Assembly: GCA_016839665.1 (NCBI GenBank)
Contig: JAEOTU010000129.1
Location: forward strand, 1 to 19,003
DNA: 19,003 nucleotides
Reading direction: 5' to 3'
Source of the DNA: Candidatus Hodarchaeota archaeon
GTDB lineage: Archaea > Asgardarchaeota > Heimdallarchaeia > Hodarchaeales > Hodarchaeaceae
The translations under genes were made by a program, and so were the position numbers. Every line of letters starts with the position of its first letter. Within the stretch, counting starts at the first letter, position 1. Below, piece by piece: positions 6,195 through 14,446 of this stretch. Under the pieces are notes generated by a model. It was not told the origin of the DNA. It saw nothing but the letters and a program-made list of their open reading frames with translations, and did no database searches.

Positions 6195-7766
6195 ATGTCT
6201 AAACCCCGACTCAAGGATTATCATGGGAGAGTAATCATAGAGAGGGATGTATTAGTATTAGAAACCTTAGAAAAACTCATTAAGGAGCCAATCCCAGAAA
6301 TTAAATCCGCTTCAGGTAATCAATTTGGATATACATTGAAGAATAATCAAATAAGCGGATTATGTTTATATAGAAAGCGACTAAATAGTCTTCCTGAAAA
6401 CATTGGGAACTTAACGAACATTAATTATCTCATGCTTCTTTCTAATGAATTAACAGAAGTTCCAAACAGCTTCTGGGGTTTATCACAGCTTAAAGTATTA
6501 AATTTAAGCAGTAATCCTTTTGAAACTCTTCCAAAGGAATTGGGTGCTTTAGTTAATCTGCAACATTTTAGCTGTAATAACTCCCAATTAACCTCTCTTC
6601 CTGATAGTATTGGGAATTTAATTGAATTACGAGAGTTAATTATCGAGTATGGTCCTCTAGAAGAACTTCCTGAAAGTATTGGTAAGTTAACAAATCTGGA
6701 ATATCTTTGTTTGGAGGGACATCACATGAAGTCTCTTCCTGAATCGATAGGGGAGTTAATAAACTTGGTAGTTGTCAGGTTGGATGATAACAAATTAATC
6801 TCTATCCCTGAATCAATTGGAAACCTCTCTAAACTTGAATGTCTGTGTTTGGACAATAACATGTTAACTTCTCTTCCTGAAAGCATAGGCAATCTTTCCA
6901 ATCTCTTGGATCTGGACCTACATAAAAATCGGCTGAGATCTCTTCCTGATACTCTTGGAGAATTATCCAATCTGAAATATCTGAATTTATACGATAATCG
7001 GCTGGACTTTCTCCCTGAAAGTATTGGAGATCTTTTAAATCTAGAACAATTGAATTTGCGAAATAACTGCTTAATATCACTATCAGAGAGTTTAGGGAAG
7101 CTTAAGAATCTTAAAATCTTAAATTTAAAGAAAAATGACCTTTCTTCTCTCCTGGAGAACATAGGAGACTTGAAAAATCTCCAAGAATTATTCCTAACTT
7201 CCAATGGACTAGTAAATCTTCCTGAAAGCATTGGAAAGTTAGAAAATCTTCAAGAATTATCACTGGATACTAATGAACTTCGTGAACTTCCAGAAAGTAT
7301 TGGGATCCTTGAAAAATTGAAGATTCTTAATGTGGCCAACAACCAGCTGAGGAACCTGCCAGAGAGTATTGGCGATTTAAAGAGTATAATTGTGTTAGAT
7401 GTTCGGGATAATCTAATTAAAGCTCTTCCTGAAAATATCGGGAATTTAACTAGTCTATTAGAGTTTTGGGCAGGATATAATGAGTTGTGTGGATTACCGG
7501 AAAGTATTGGAAATCTGATTAAACTTCAGAAACTATTTTTACGTAAAAACTTCCTTGGAAATCTCCCGGACAGTATTACAAACTTGAATTCGCTCTCACA
7601 TTTGAATATTCACTCTAATCCCTTAACATCTCTGCCTGAAAATATCGATAAATTGAGCAATCTACAGTGTCTTTGGATTAATAATGACTATCCTTGGGTA
7701 AAACCAGATTTTCCAGAACAAGCCCTAAACAACCTCGTGGAACAAGGATGTACAGTCTATCGTTAA
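6195..7766 (+). CDS. Cytoplasmic leucine-rich-repeat protein, 18 full repeats
   Basis: The 523-residue protein has no signal peptide or membrane helix. Residues 1-65 form a cap containing ISGLCLYRKRL, itself LRR-like. Residues 66-479 are exactly 18 repeats of 23 residues with the pattern LPESIGxLxxLxxLxLxxNxL, and a partial repeat leads into a 44-residue C-terminal end (480-523). The repeats would form a curved solenoid acting as a protein-binding scaffold. The LPESIG type is common in plant and bacterial intracellular LRR proteins and, to my knowledge, frequent in Asgard archaea, where LRRs can be joined to small GTPases. No GTPase or other effector domain is present here, so a binding partner must act in trans. 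Repeats 11 and 12 have lost the LP proline (LSES, LLEN). Confidence 0.93.
   Translation: MSKPRLKDYHGRVIIERDVLVLETLEKLIKEPIPEIKSASGNQFGYTLKNNQISGLCLYRKRLNSLPENIGNLTNINYLMLLSNELTEVPNSFWGLSQLKVLNLSSNPFETLPKELGALVNLQHFSCNNSQLTSLPDSIGNLIELRELIIEYGPLEELPESIGKLTNLEYLCLEGHHMKSLPESIGELINLVVVRLDDNKLISIPESIGNLSKLECLCLDNNMLTSLPESIGNLSNLLDLDLHKNRLRSLPDTLGELSNLKYLNLYDNRLDFLPESIGDLLNLEQLNLRNNCLISLSESLGKLKNLKILNLKKNDLSSLLENIGDLKNLQELFLTSNGLVNLPESIGKLENLQELSLDTNELRELPESIGILEKLKILNVANNQLRNLPESIGDLKSIIVLDVRDNLIKALPENIGNLTSLLEFWAGYNELCGLPESIGNLIKLQKLFLRKNFLGNLPDSITNLNSLSHLNIHSNPLTSLPENIDKLSNLQCLWINNDYPWVKPDFPEQALNNLVEQGCTVYR
6390..7631 (+). repeat. 69-bp coding repeat, 18 units
   Basis: The DNA encoding the LRR solenoid repeats with a strict 69-bp period and no insertions or deletions across 18 units. 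The most conserved part is CTTCCTGAAAGTATTGG and variants. Uniform length suggests growth by whole-unit duplication; codons between units have drifted. Confidence 0.85.
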
Positions 7767-7856
7767 CAAGGAGAGAGAAATGTTAATCCAAAACCTTTAA
7801 GAAAACTCGATTTTAAAATATCTCATTCTTTTGTAAATAACACTGAGTTGGTAAAA

Positions 7857-8162
7857 ATGAAATTTGATGGAAATCGTAAAGATGGCGTGATAGGAATAGC
7901 CCTAACTGCTGTTGGTGGAACAATGGGACTCACAACGTCATTGATGCAAATAATAGATCCAGGTGCGTTGGAAGTGGCCTCTAGTATTGTCCTAATTGTA
8001 GCTGCAATTGCCTTTGGAATCGGTGCAATCGCTTTAGTTTTGAATTCCAAAGGAATTGAGGATCCCGCTTCTGTTGATGAAGGTGCAAGTTTTTTAATTC
8101 AAGGAATATTCATCTTAAGTATGTTTCTTGTAGTCCTTGGAGGAATTCTTGTAACCCTATAG
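7857..8162 (+). CDS. Small integral membrane protein, unknown function
   Basis: The product is about 101 residues from ATG 7857; a TTG at 7848 would add three. It has a short polar N-terminus (KFDGNRKDG), then three to four hydrophobic segments: IGIALTAVGGTMG, ASSIVLIVAAIAFGIGAIALV, and GIFILSMFLVVLGGILV at the C-terminus. A polar loop (SKGIEDPASVDEG) lies between the last two. No family motif is visible. TTTTAAAATA at about 7811-7820 could be its TATA box. The T-rich stretch at about 8181-8202 would end the transcript. It sits between the LRR gene and ketopantoate reductase with no obvious link to either. Confidence 0.65.
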   Translation: MKFDGNRKDGVIGIALTAVGGTMGLTTSLMQIIDPGALEVASSIVLIVAAIAFGIGAIALVLNSKGIEDPASVDEGASFLIQGIFILSMFLVVLGGILVTL

Positions 8163-8177
8163 ATTAAGATCAACCTT

Positions 8178-8203
8178 TTCAATCTCTTTTTCTTTTTTTG
8201 TTC
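8178..8203 (+). terminator. T-rich terminator after the small membrane protein
   Basis: The sequence CTCTTTTTCTTTTTTTG has two T-runs within 20 nt, 20-40 nt after the stop codon. No strong hairpin is needed in archaea; T-runs alone can stop transcription. Confidence 0.4.
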
Positions 8204-8270
8204 TGCAAAACCAACTACAGAGTGTATTAACGTTTGCTCTTCAATAAATAATTAGTCTGAGGATATAACA

Positions 8271-9206
8271 ATGTGGATGGATAAAAAGATCGTTGTTTAT
8301 GGAGTGGGTGGAGTTGGGGGATATTTCGGAGGTCTTCTTGCAAAAAAAGGATTAAATGTTACGTTTATTGCTCGGGGAGAAAGCCTTGATATCATGAAAC
8401 GCAAAGGATTGAGAGTGGAGAGTGTTGATGGAGATTTTGTAATCAATCCAGTTCAAGTGACAGACAATCCTTCTGAAGTCGGGCCAGTAAGTCTTGTTAT
8501 GGTTTGTGTCAAAGCACCACAAGTGAATGAAGTGGCACATCTCATGAAACCCCTGGTGGATGAAAAAACCATTATTCTTCCTCTACAAAACGGAGTGGAT
8601 GCTCCTTCACAACTAATTGAAATATATGGAAAGAAAAATGTTGTCGGAGGATCGTGTAAGGTTATCAGTTTTAAAGCTGGATTTGGTCATATCCGTCATC
8701 TAGGTGTTTCAATCATAGAATTTGGTGAGATGGAATCAAAGATTAGTCCACGGGTTGAAGAACTCAATAAATTGTTAACTTCTGCAGGGATCACTGCTAT
8801 TGCCCATGATGATTTTCCAGTTGCGTTGTGGACAAAGATGGCGTTTATGTGTGCATTAGGTGGTGTTACTGCTGTTAGTCGGTCACCAGTTGGAACAATA
8901 CGATCACTACCTGAAACTCGAGAGATGGTAGAAAAATCCATGAAGGAAACAGTCCAAGTCGCTCAGAAATTGGGGGTGAATCTTTCCGAACGTATAGTTG
9001 ATACTATGATGGGATGGTTGGATGTTATGCCTGAAGAATCGACAACATCTTTACAAAGAGATATCATGGAAGGAAAGCCCTCTGAACTGCATTTTCTTGT
9101 GGGATCGATAGTCAAATTTGGAGAAAAGATTGGTATCCATGTTCCAACTAATCGTTTCATCTACCATAGCTTATTACCAATGGAATTAGGAACAGGACAA
9201 AAATGA
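8271..9206 (+). CDS. panE: 2-dehydropantoate 2-reductase (ketopantoate reductase)
   Basis: The 311-residue enzyme reduces ketopantoate to pantoate with a nicotinamide cofactor, a step towards pantothenate and coenzyme A. The N-terminal Rossmann fold shows GVGGVGGYFG at 11-20. The family active-site residues are in place: K81 (CVKAPQ), N107 (LQNGVD), K189 (LWTKM) and the C-terminal S260...D264...E272 stretch (TSLQRDIMEGKPSE). Its length matches the family. GAGG at 8259-8262 is 8 nt before ATG 8271; ATG 8277 is an in-frame alternative. No other CoA genes are adjacent. The flavin/F420-type gene 33 nt downstream is probably co-transcribed. Confidence 0.93.
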   Translation: MWMDKKIVVYGVGGVGGYFGGLLAKKGLNVTFIARGESLDIMKRKGLRVESVDGDFVINPVQVTDNPSEVGPVSLVMVCVKAPQVNEVAHLMKPLVDEKTIILPLQNGVDAPSQLIEIYGKKNVVGGSCKVISFKAGFGHIRHLGVSIIEFGEMESKISPRVEELNKLLTSAGITAIAHDDFPVALWTKMAFMCALGGVTAVSRSPVGTIRSLPETREMVEKSMKETVQVAQKLGVNLSERIVDTMMGWLDVMPEESTTSLQRDIMEGKPSELHFLVGSIVKFGEKIGIHVPTNRFIYHSLLPMELGTGQK

Positions 9207-9239
9207 TGTTTAGAATGTTTTTCCCACCAGTAGGGAATA

Positions 9240-9773
9240 ATGAATAGGAAGAGCAACAAGAAAAGGGTAACAAAATGGGAATGGAAAATGCAGTTAATAA
9301 AAATAAGAATTTCAGAACCTATGAGACCGAATATCCCAGATTACGGTATCTCAGAAAAAAAATCAGGGCTTGTCTCATGGGATGATGTCAATAGATGGAT
9401 GGACAACTCATCTAATTACTGGATAAATACCATTCGTGGCAGTTTCCCTCATTCTCGACCTGTCTGGGGGATATGGTATGAGAATATTTTCTACTTCGGG
9501 GGTGGTTTAGCAACCAGAAATGCGAAAAATTTACTTCAAAATAATAATATCACAGTTCATACTGAGAGTGGTGAGAAGGTGGTAATCATAGAGGGGTATG
9601 CAGAGCAATTTTTAGATGAGGATTTAGATAAAATCCTTGGCGGATTATATGAGAAGAGATATAAGATGTTTCATCCGCCACCTTTCTGGAGAGTAATTCC
9701 ACAGACTGTATTCGCCTGGCAGATGAGTAATTTTGCAAATACTCCCACTAAATTCATATGCAAGGTTGATTAA
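9240..9773 (+). CDS. Pyridoxamine 5'-phosphate oxidase-fold flavin or F420-dependent protein
   Basis: The 177-residue protein carries the split-barrel signatures of the PPOX-like family. A first strand (YWINTIRG) leads to SRPVWGIWYENIFYFGGG. The phosphate/flavin-contact segment TRNAKNLLQNNNITVHTESG then runs into VVIIEGYAE. These proteins use FMN or the deazaflavin F420 to reduce or bind small redox substrates, and archaeal members with this VWGIW pattern are often F420-type; the cofactor cannot be settled here. The start is uncertain: ATG 9240 has AGGGA too close upstream, and ATG 9288 or 9321 (MRPNIPDYG) would match the usual family start better. A six-T run at 9779-9784 follows the stop. 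Confidence 0.82.
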   Translation: MNRKSNKKRVTKWEWKMQLIKIRISEPMRPNIPDYGISEKKSGLVSWDDVNRWMDNSSNYWINTIRGSFPHSRPVWGIWYENIFYFGGGLATRNAKNLLQNNNITVHTESGEKVVIIEGYAEQFLDEDLDKILGGLYEKRYKMFHPPPFWRVIPQTVFAWQMSNFANTPTKFICKVD

Positions 9774-9820
9774 CTTGCTTTTTTCATCAAAGAACTTAAA
9801 GAATCCAAACTCAACCAATT

Positions 9821-9829
9821 AAAAAAAAA
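9821..9829 (-). terminator. Poly-T terminator of the surface-protein gene
   Basis: Nine consecutive A residues on the plus strand read as nine T on the minus strand, about 23 nt past the stop of the 1172-residue gene. It lies between convergent genes. Confidence 0.5.
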
Positions 9830-9851
9830 GAGGGAGAAAACGAGTCTAGTT

Positions 9852-12800
9852 CTATTCGATTCGTTTTCGCTTTCGTATGGTAGTTACAAGACTCCAACTG
9901 GTTAAGCTGATGATTAAGACCCCGAGTTCAAAACCAGGAATACCAGCAAGTGTGGGTTCGTCGTCCACCCAATTATCTGTCTCCAACGCAACACGAATAT
10001 AAAGATGATTTGCAACGGTATCCGTATCTTGAACATCAAATTCACAGACATAATAATCATCCGAAGCACTTGCACTATCCCAAGTATATTCGTATAATTC
10101 CCAGTCACCACTAGTATCAGTCGAAGATAATGATTGAGTCAAAAGCTGTGTCGTTGTGCTAAGGTCTGGTTCTCCTGTTAAAGATGAAAAGTCATCAACG
10201 ATATAAATAGTGAAATCGACTGCTGCTATGCCAGTATCATCTTTGACTGCCACTTCAAAGAATATATTTCCGCTTACAGGATTATATTCTAGGTATCTAC
10301 CCTCATCAACATACTCACTGAGGTTTTCTGGTAAAGTTGACCTGGCAGGATCCCATTCTGGAGGGTTGGTCTCAACTTGGGTATCTGATCCGCCGACAAC
10401 GGTGAAATAGATACTATCTGTCACTGTATGTTGATTTTCATCAACGTCAATAACGGTTACACGAAGTTCACGGTAACCATTCAATTCTTTCGATAAGTTA
10501 TGCGCTTTTTCATAGTTCCCAGTCGAGGGATTGAAACTCATAGCATAGCTTGCTCCGTCGTCTATCTGCATTTTAACTGAAGAAACTCCATGATCGTCAA
10601 TGACTTTGACTGTAAAAGTGTACATTCCAGTTAGTGTTTCATTTACACTACTTGGAGACATGAACGTTACAGTAGGAGGATTACCCTTGGGAACGTTATC
10701 AACCTCAAGCCAATATCCATAGATTGTCTTATGGCCGTCCATATCCCAGGCGGTAATAGTAAAGTAGTGAGTTGTGCCTTCCAGTTCACCCATGGTGTAC
10801 CAATTAAACTCATAGATATCATCGTTATTAGTATCATTGAGTAACCAGACTGCACCATCTCTTGTTAATACCACTGCAAACAGTCCCACATCATCAGTAA
10901 CGTTAGCTTTCACTACATGAGTCCCATTAACTGTGGTATTTACTGCACTTTCTAAATCAATTTTTGGTCCATGTGTAAACGTTCCATCGTCATAATTATC
11001 TACAACAAGACTGTGGAGAGCCCATCCTTCAGCAGTATTTCCACTGTTATCTTCTACCTCAAAAAGTATTGTCCATTCACCATCAGCAAACCCATTAGAG
11101 GTATCCCATGTCAAATTGAAATTTGCTCGAAGATTTCCTTGTTCTTGCCAAGTTTGGATTAAAGAAATCTCCTTTTCGAATTGATTCGATCGCACAGGTA
11201 GATCAGCGAAATAGGCTCTTGCTTTTACTTGTTTAACACCTGTGTAATTAAACCTTGGTTCTTCGTAGCCCTTCGTTGTATTGTAGAAATAGAAGTTCCA
11301 CCACCAGTTATGAATCCCATGGCTGTTATCATCCCAAGTATGCACTTCAATGTGTTCATCTACGCCTGAGAACATGAAGTTGGCTATTTCCCCTTCATCA
11401 TCATATTCTGTTCCATTATCTGCTCGGTATTTAACATGCATTCCTGGAGAATAAAGATCCTCAGAATCTGCATGGAAATCATAATTGATATAAGCCCCAA
11501 AATCTCCGAAAGCAGTATTGTTGTTGAATTTTAGCGACGAGGCTTCAGTATAAATGTTCAGATTATGAACTAAGTAATTTATGTTATCCCAGTTGTTATT
11601 CCAAGTCCCTATATCCCAGCCATAACCATTGTTTTCATTGGGATAAACAGAATGATCTTCGTTCTCATCAGGGAAAGTTATTCCAAATTCTGATCGCGTA
11701 TAATTTGTCGAATATGGGTAAGTCGGCCATCCCCATTCAGTCAATAGGTCAAAGTTCACATTATTTTGATTACCAGGATAGTCCTTTATCGGGTTTTGTA
11801 TCTCGTAACTGAGGGGATTCCATTTGAATTCCATTTGGTTAATATAGCCATCAATTGCTGGACGATAAAAAGTGGTTTGTCTGTATTCGGTTAGTGCTGT
11901 GAGGTTTTGTCCTTCGAATGCAGGCGTACTCTGGATCACATCATGACCAGTCAATAGATTTTCACTCATTACCACTGTGAAATTATCAGAATTGAAATTA
12001 TAAGAGATTCCATTGAAATTTGGGCCCCACCACCAGCTATCGGTCCAATTGCCTGTTTTGTAACTTACTCCAAAGATACTGGCTATTTCATTGGCTACCA
12101 TATGCGCATTATTCTCATGGTCATCGTAATCTGGATATCTGATCGAGACTTGAAATGAATCCGCTACAGCTTGCCTGGTCGGATTGAAGGTAATTTCTAC
12201 AAGAGCTATGTTGGTATCCCATGCAGTTAAAGATTCCAAATCAATGAGATTAGTATACTCCCCTTGGAGAAAAATCCCTTTGAAGAAATAGCCGTAACTA
12301 TTGATGATTAGATCAGTGGATACACGTTTTTCAAGGAACCATGGTATAAAATCATAAGTGAAAGACACAGACATATCAAGGTAGGTTCCACCTGTGATTC
12401 TAAAATTGACATGATAATAGTTATGCTTAACCCAGTCTTCAGGAGGGGGATGGTGATGTGTTGTGATTTCAATGTTACTGGTGTTGGATGCCGGATTATG
12501 AGTTATCGCAGTAACGTTTGGTAGCTCACAATGAATCTTAAGTTCACCCTGGTAAGACGATTTCTGAATTTTAGTAACGTGAATTAGATCATTAATCGGT
12601 AAAGTATGAGCTCCCGAGAACGAACTCGATATTTCATAAATACTTTTGCCAAAATCGAAGCCAAAAGCAAACCCAATTTCTGGATTTGATTCATCTCCTT
12701 GTCGCCAAGCCCATGCGGATACATGAGTGCTTTTAGTAACATCGATTGTCTCCGCTAGCCCACCAACGTTACGTGGAATAATTGAGTTATTAATATATTC

Positions 12801-13370
12801 TGTAAACCAAGGAAAATCTATATGCGTGCTGTACTTTACACGTGTCAAATCGACCCACGATCCGTCGTCTCTATGGTCTCGCCACGCTTCAGTTCCCTCG
12901 TATTCAAATGTTATACCCAACTCTCCATTTGCGTATTCAACAACAAGATCGGCATATTGTTTTGCTAATGAAGCGTCTGTAGTTCTAAATTGGACCTCCA
13001 ATTCTGCGTTTCTATCCGTTGGATCATCAGTTGAACGAAACCACCAATTTGCATGATCGAAGTAAGTATAAACGTTTGAATAGCTCGCAATGAAGAGATT
13101 CAAACTTTTATCTCCAAAGCCTAAATCTTTTGATTGAATTTCTGCTCTAGAATTTATCCATCCTTCGGGATTTGCCCACACCCAGGCTTGTTCCCACATA
13201 TCTGAATATTTCTCGACTTCAACAGAAGCCTGTGTAGATTGAACATCAATCCTTGTAACTGAAAAGGTGGATTCTTCGGCAGATTGCGCTGGAATATTAG
13301 CTAATAATAGAGTTGAAAATAACAACATAATTAGATATATTTTAATTGACGAAAAATTCATTTTTCTCAT
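9852..13370 (-). CDS. Large secreted surface protein with Ig-like modules and C-terminal sorting signal
   Basis: The 1172-residue product begins with a signal peptide (residues 1-31: basic start, hydrophobic core, AQSA cleavage region). The first 800 residues are rich in Trp, Tyr, Asn and Asp, with many beta strands and many N-x-S/T glycosylation sites; I recognise no domain there. Three Ig-like modules follow, at about 800-895, 896-990 and 995-1140, each with the VxVxDDxGVxxVxxxxD pattern. The C-terminus is P1145-G-F-E-L, a hydrophobic helix (1149-1164) and RKRKR. This tripartite ending is that of archaeosortase-processed PGF-CTERM-like proteins, known in Asgard archaea as lineage-specific variants. 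The protein should be lipid-linked or membrane-anchored on the outside; an S-layer or adhesin role is inference. GAGG (13381-13384) lies 10 nt before ATG 13370. A second ATG lies three codons in. Confidence 0.85.
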   Translation of the reverse strand: MRKMNFSSIKIYLIMLLFSTLLLANIPAQSAEESTFSVTRIDVQSTQASVEVEKYSDMWEQAWVWANPEGWINSRAEIQSKDLGFGDKSLNLFIASYSNVYTYFDHANWWFRSTDDPTDRNAELEVQFRTTDASLAKQYADLVVEYANGELGITFEYEGTEAWRDHRDDGSWVDLTRVKYSTHIDFPWFTEYINNSIIPRNVGGLAETIDVTKSTHVSAWAWRQGDESNPEIGFAFGFDFGKSIYEISSSFSGAHTLPINDLIHVTKIQKSSYQGELKIHCELPNVTAITHNPASNTSNIEITTHHHPPPEDWVKHNYYHVNFRITGGTYLDMSVSFTYDFIPWFLEKRVSTDLIINSYGYFFKGIFLQGEYTNLIDLESLTAWDTNIALVEITFNPTRQAVADSFQVSIRYPDYDDHENNAHMVANEIASIFGVSYKTGNWTDSWWWGPNFNGISYNFNSDNFTVVMSENLLTGHDVIQSTPAFEGQNLTALTEYRQTTFYRPAIDGYINQMEFKWNPLSYEIQNPIKDYPGNQNNVNFDLLTEWGWPTYPYSTNYTRSEFGITFPDENEDHSVYPNENNGYGWDIGTWNNNWDNINYLVHNLNIYTEASSLKFNNNTAFGDFGAYINYDFHADSEDLYSPGMHVKYRADNGTEYDDEGEIANFMFSGVDEHIEVHTWDDNSHGIHNWWWNFYFYNTTKGYEEPRFNYTGVKQVKARAYFADLPVRSNQFEKEISLIQTWQEQGNLRANFNLTWDTSNGFADGEWTILFEVEDNSGNTAEGWALHSLVVDNYDDGTFTHGPKIDLESAVNTTVNGTHVVKANVTDDVGLFAVVLTRDGAVWLLNDTNNDDIYEFNWYTMGELEGTTHYFTITAWDMDGHKTIYGYWLEVDNVPKGNPPTVTFMSPSSVNETLTGMYTFTVKVIDDHGVSSVKMQIDDGASYAMSFNPSTGNYEKAHNLSKELNGYRELRVTVIDVDENQHTVTDSIYFTVVGGSDTQVETNPPEWDPARSTLPENLSEYVDEGRYLEYNPVSGNIFFEVAVKDDTGIAAVDFTIYIVDDFSSLTGEPDLSTTTQLLTQSLSSTDTSGDWELYEYTWDSASASDDYYVCEFDVQDTDTVANHLYIRVALETDNWVDDEPTLAGIPGFELGVLIISLTSWSLVTTIRKRKRIE

Positions 13371-13497
13371 TTTTACATATCCTCAATGTATTTATGTTAG
13401 AATATTATTATGGAATTACTTAGAAATAATAACTTGGTAATACTTAAACATGACCAATTGAAGAATTTCTCCCCTCACAATACCTCAAGACAAGAAG

Positions 13498-14112
13498 CTA
13501 TTTTCTAGATTTATGCATAAACTTCACTAGGTGAGGAAAAAATCGGCCTGTGATTTTCATATACTCCAAGTACTCTTCACCAAACTGCTCTATGAGAATC
13601 TCTTCTTCAGTCCTGGCTATCCAAAAAAATGGAATAGCAATAGAAATGGCGAAAAAGATGAGCAATAAATTCGCTGTAATTAATGAAACGGATATAGAAA
13701 ACAGATTGAGGGTAGTGTACATTGGATGACGGACTCTACTGTAAGGGCCCTCTGTTATTAGCTTGTGGTCCGTTTGGATCTCCAACTTTGCAGAATATTG
13801 TCTTCCCAACGTGTGATGAATCCATACAGTGAGAGCTATGGCGATCACAGCCATTCCTAATCCAAACCATCTAATCAACACTGGTAGAGGTATCTGAAAC
13901 ACAAGTATGATCTGAGGGAAGACAATCCATAAACCCATAGTCAGAAAATATCCCAGAATCGCGAGTATGAGGGTTATTATCGCCTTGTTCTTCTCAGTAT
14001 ATTCTTTCTCACTGGTTCTACCGATATCTTGGCTCCTATAATAGACTCTCACTCCAGCAAAGACTGCATAGATGGAGATAAAGAGTATTCTAAACACGAG
14101 TTCTTCATCCAC
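13498..14112 (-). CDS. Isoprenylcysteine carboxyl methyltransferase-family membrane methyltransferase
   Basis: The 204-residue integral membrane protein has about five hydrophobic helices. Its C-terminal half is diagnostic: SAKLEIQTDHKLITEGPY (about 107-124), RHPMYT (129-133), then an EEE(I/L)L...FGEEYLEYMKITGRFFP block (169-193) that binds SAM in this family. Eukaryotic relatives methylate prenylated C-terminal cysteines. Prokaryotic members act on other, mostly unknown, lipid or small acceptors, so no substrate is claimed. The start is a GTG at 14112. GGTGAG (minus strand, 14123-14118) lies 5 nt upstream, complementary to the archaeal 16S end, and decides the start over an out-of-frame ATG. 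TATA-like TTTTTATATGC lies at about 14145-14155. Confidence 0.85.
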   Translation of the reverse strand: MDEELVFRILFISIYAVFAGVRVYYRSQDIGRTSEKEYTEKNKAIITLILAILGYFLTMGLWIVFPQIILVFQIPLPVLIRWFGLGMAVIAIALTVWIHHTLGRQYSAKLEIQTDHKLITEGPYSRVRHPMYTTLNLFSISVSLITANLLLIFFAISIAIPFFWIARTEEEILIEQFGEEYLEYMKITGRFFPHLVKFMHKSRK

Positions 14113-14141
14113 GGACGCTCACCATTCAATTAAGTGGCACT

Positions 14142-14156
14142 TGAGCATATAAAAAC
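14142..14156 (-). promoter_or_regulatory. TATA box of the methyltransferase gene
   Basis: On the minus strand GTTTTTATATGCTC is centred near 14150, which predicts a transcript start near 14124, just before the GGTGAG ribosome site and the GTG start at 14112. Confidence 0.45.
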
Positions 14157-14199
14157 ATACCCATGTTACCCCAGCTTTCTCGTTTGTAATAGATCTGGA

Positions 14200-14358
14200 T
14201 TACTCCTTCCATTCGATTTCGAATTGATTACCACATTTACTACATTTCCAAGTTTCGATGTTTTTGTCCTTCTCACAGGCAGTGATTCAAAAGTTTAAAC
14301 TACCGCATTGACAAAGTGTCCCTTTCTGTGATTTTCTATCATTTGTCATATATTTCAT
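14200..14358 (-). pseudogene. Small zinc-ribbon ORF interrupted by one in-frame TGA
   Basis: Reading from ATG 14358 to TAA 14200 gives 52 sense codons' worth of frame with a single TGA at codon 24 (14289-14287). Before it: MKYMTNDRKSQKGTLCQCGS, then LNF. After it: ITACEKDKNIETWKCSKCGN, then QFEIEWKE. The two halves together form a plausible zinc ribbon with C16, C18, C28, C39 and C42 and the typical C-terminal CSKCGNQFEI. The first knuckle is CxC rather than CxxC, which hints at decay. TGA could be a nonsense mutation of TGG or TGT/TGC. It could also encode selenocysteine, which some Asgard archaea use. I see no obvious SECIS-like stem in the 87 nt downstream, so a disrupted gene is the default call. 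The rest of the 14113-14446 gap holds only promoter elements. Confidence 0.6.
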
Positions 14359-14446
14359 CTACATCCATTGGATTTAAGTGTATCAGCAGGTATCAAAAAT
14401 AAAAGTTAATTTACGAATAATCTGAGAAAGTAAAAGGTGATAATAT

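Noticed and set aside
6722..7231. Long minus-strand ORF inside the LRR gene
   Set aside because: It is the complement of the repeated LRR coding sequence; the repeat period produces open antisense frames.
12727..13056. 109-codon plus-strand ORF inside the surface-protein gene
   Set aside because: Antisense to a well-supported secreted protein and without recognisable features or promoter.
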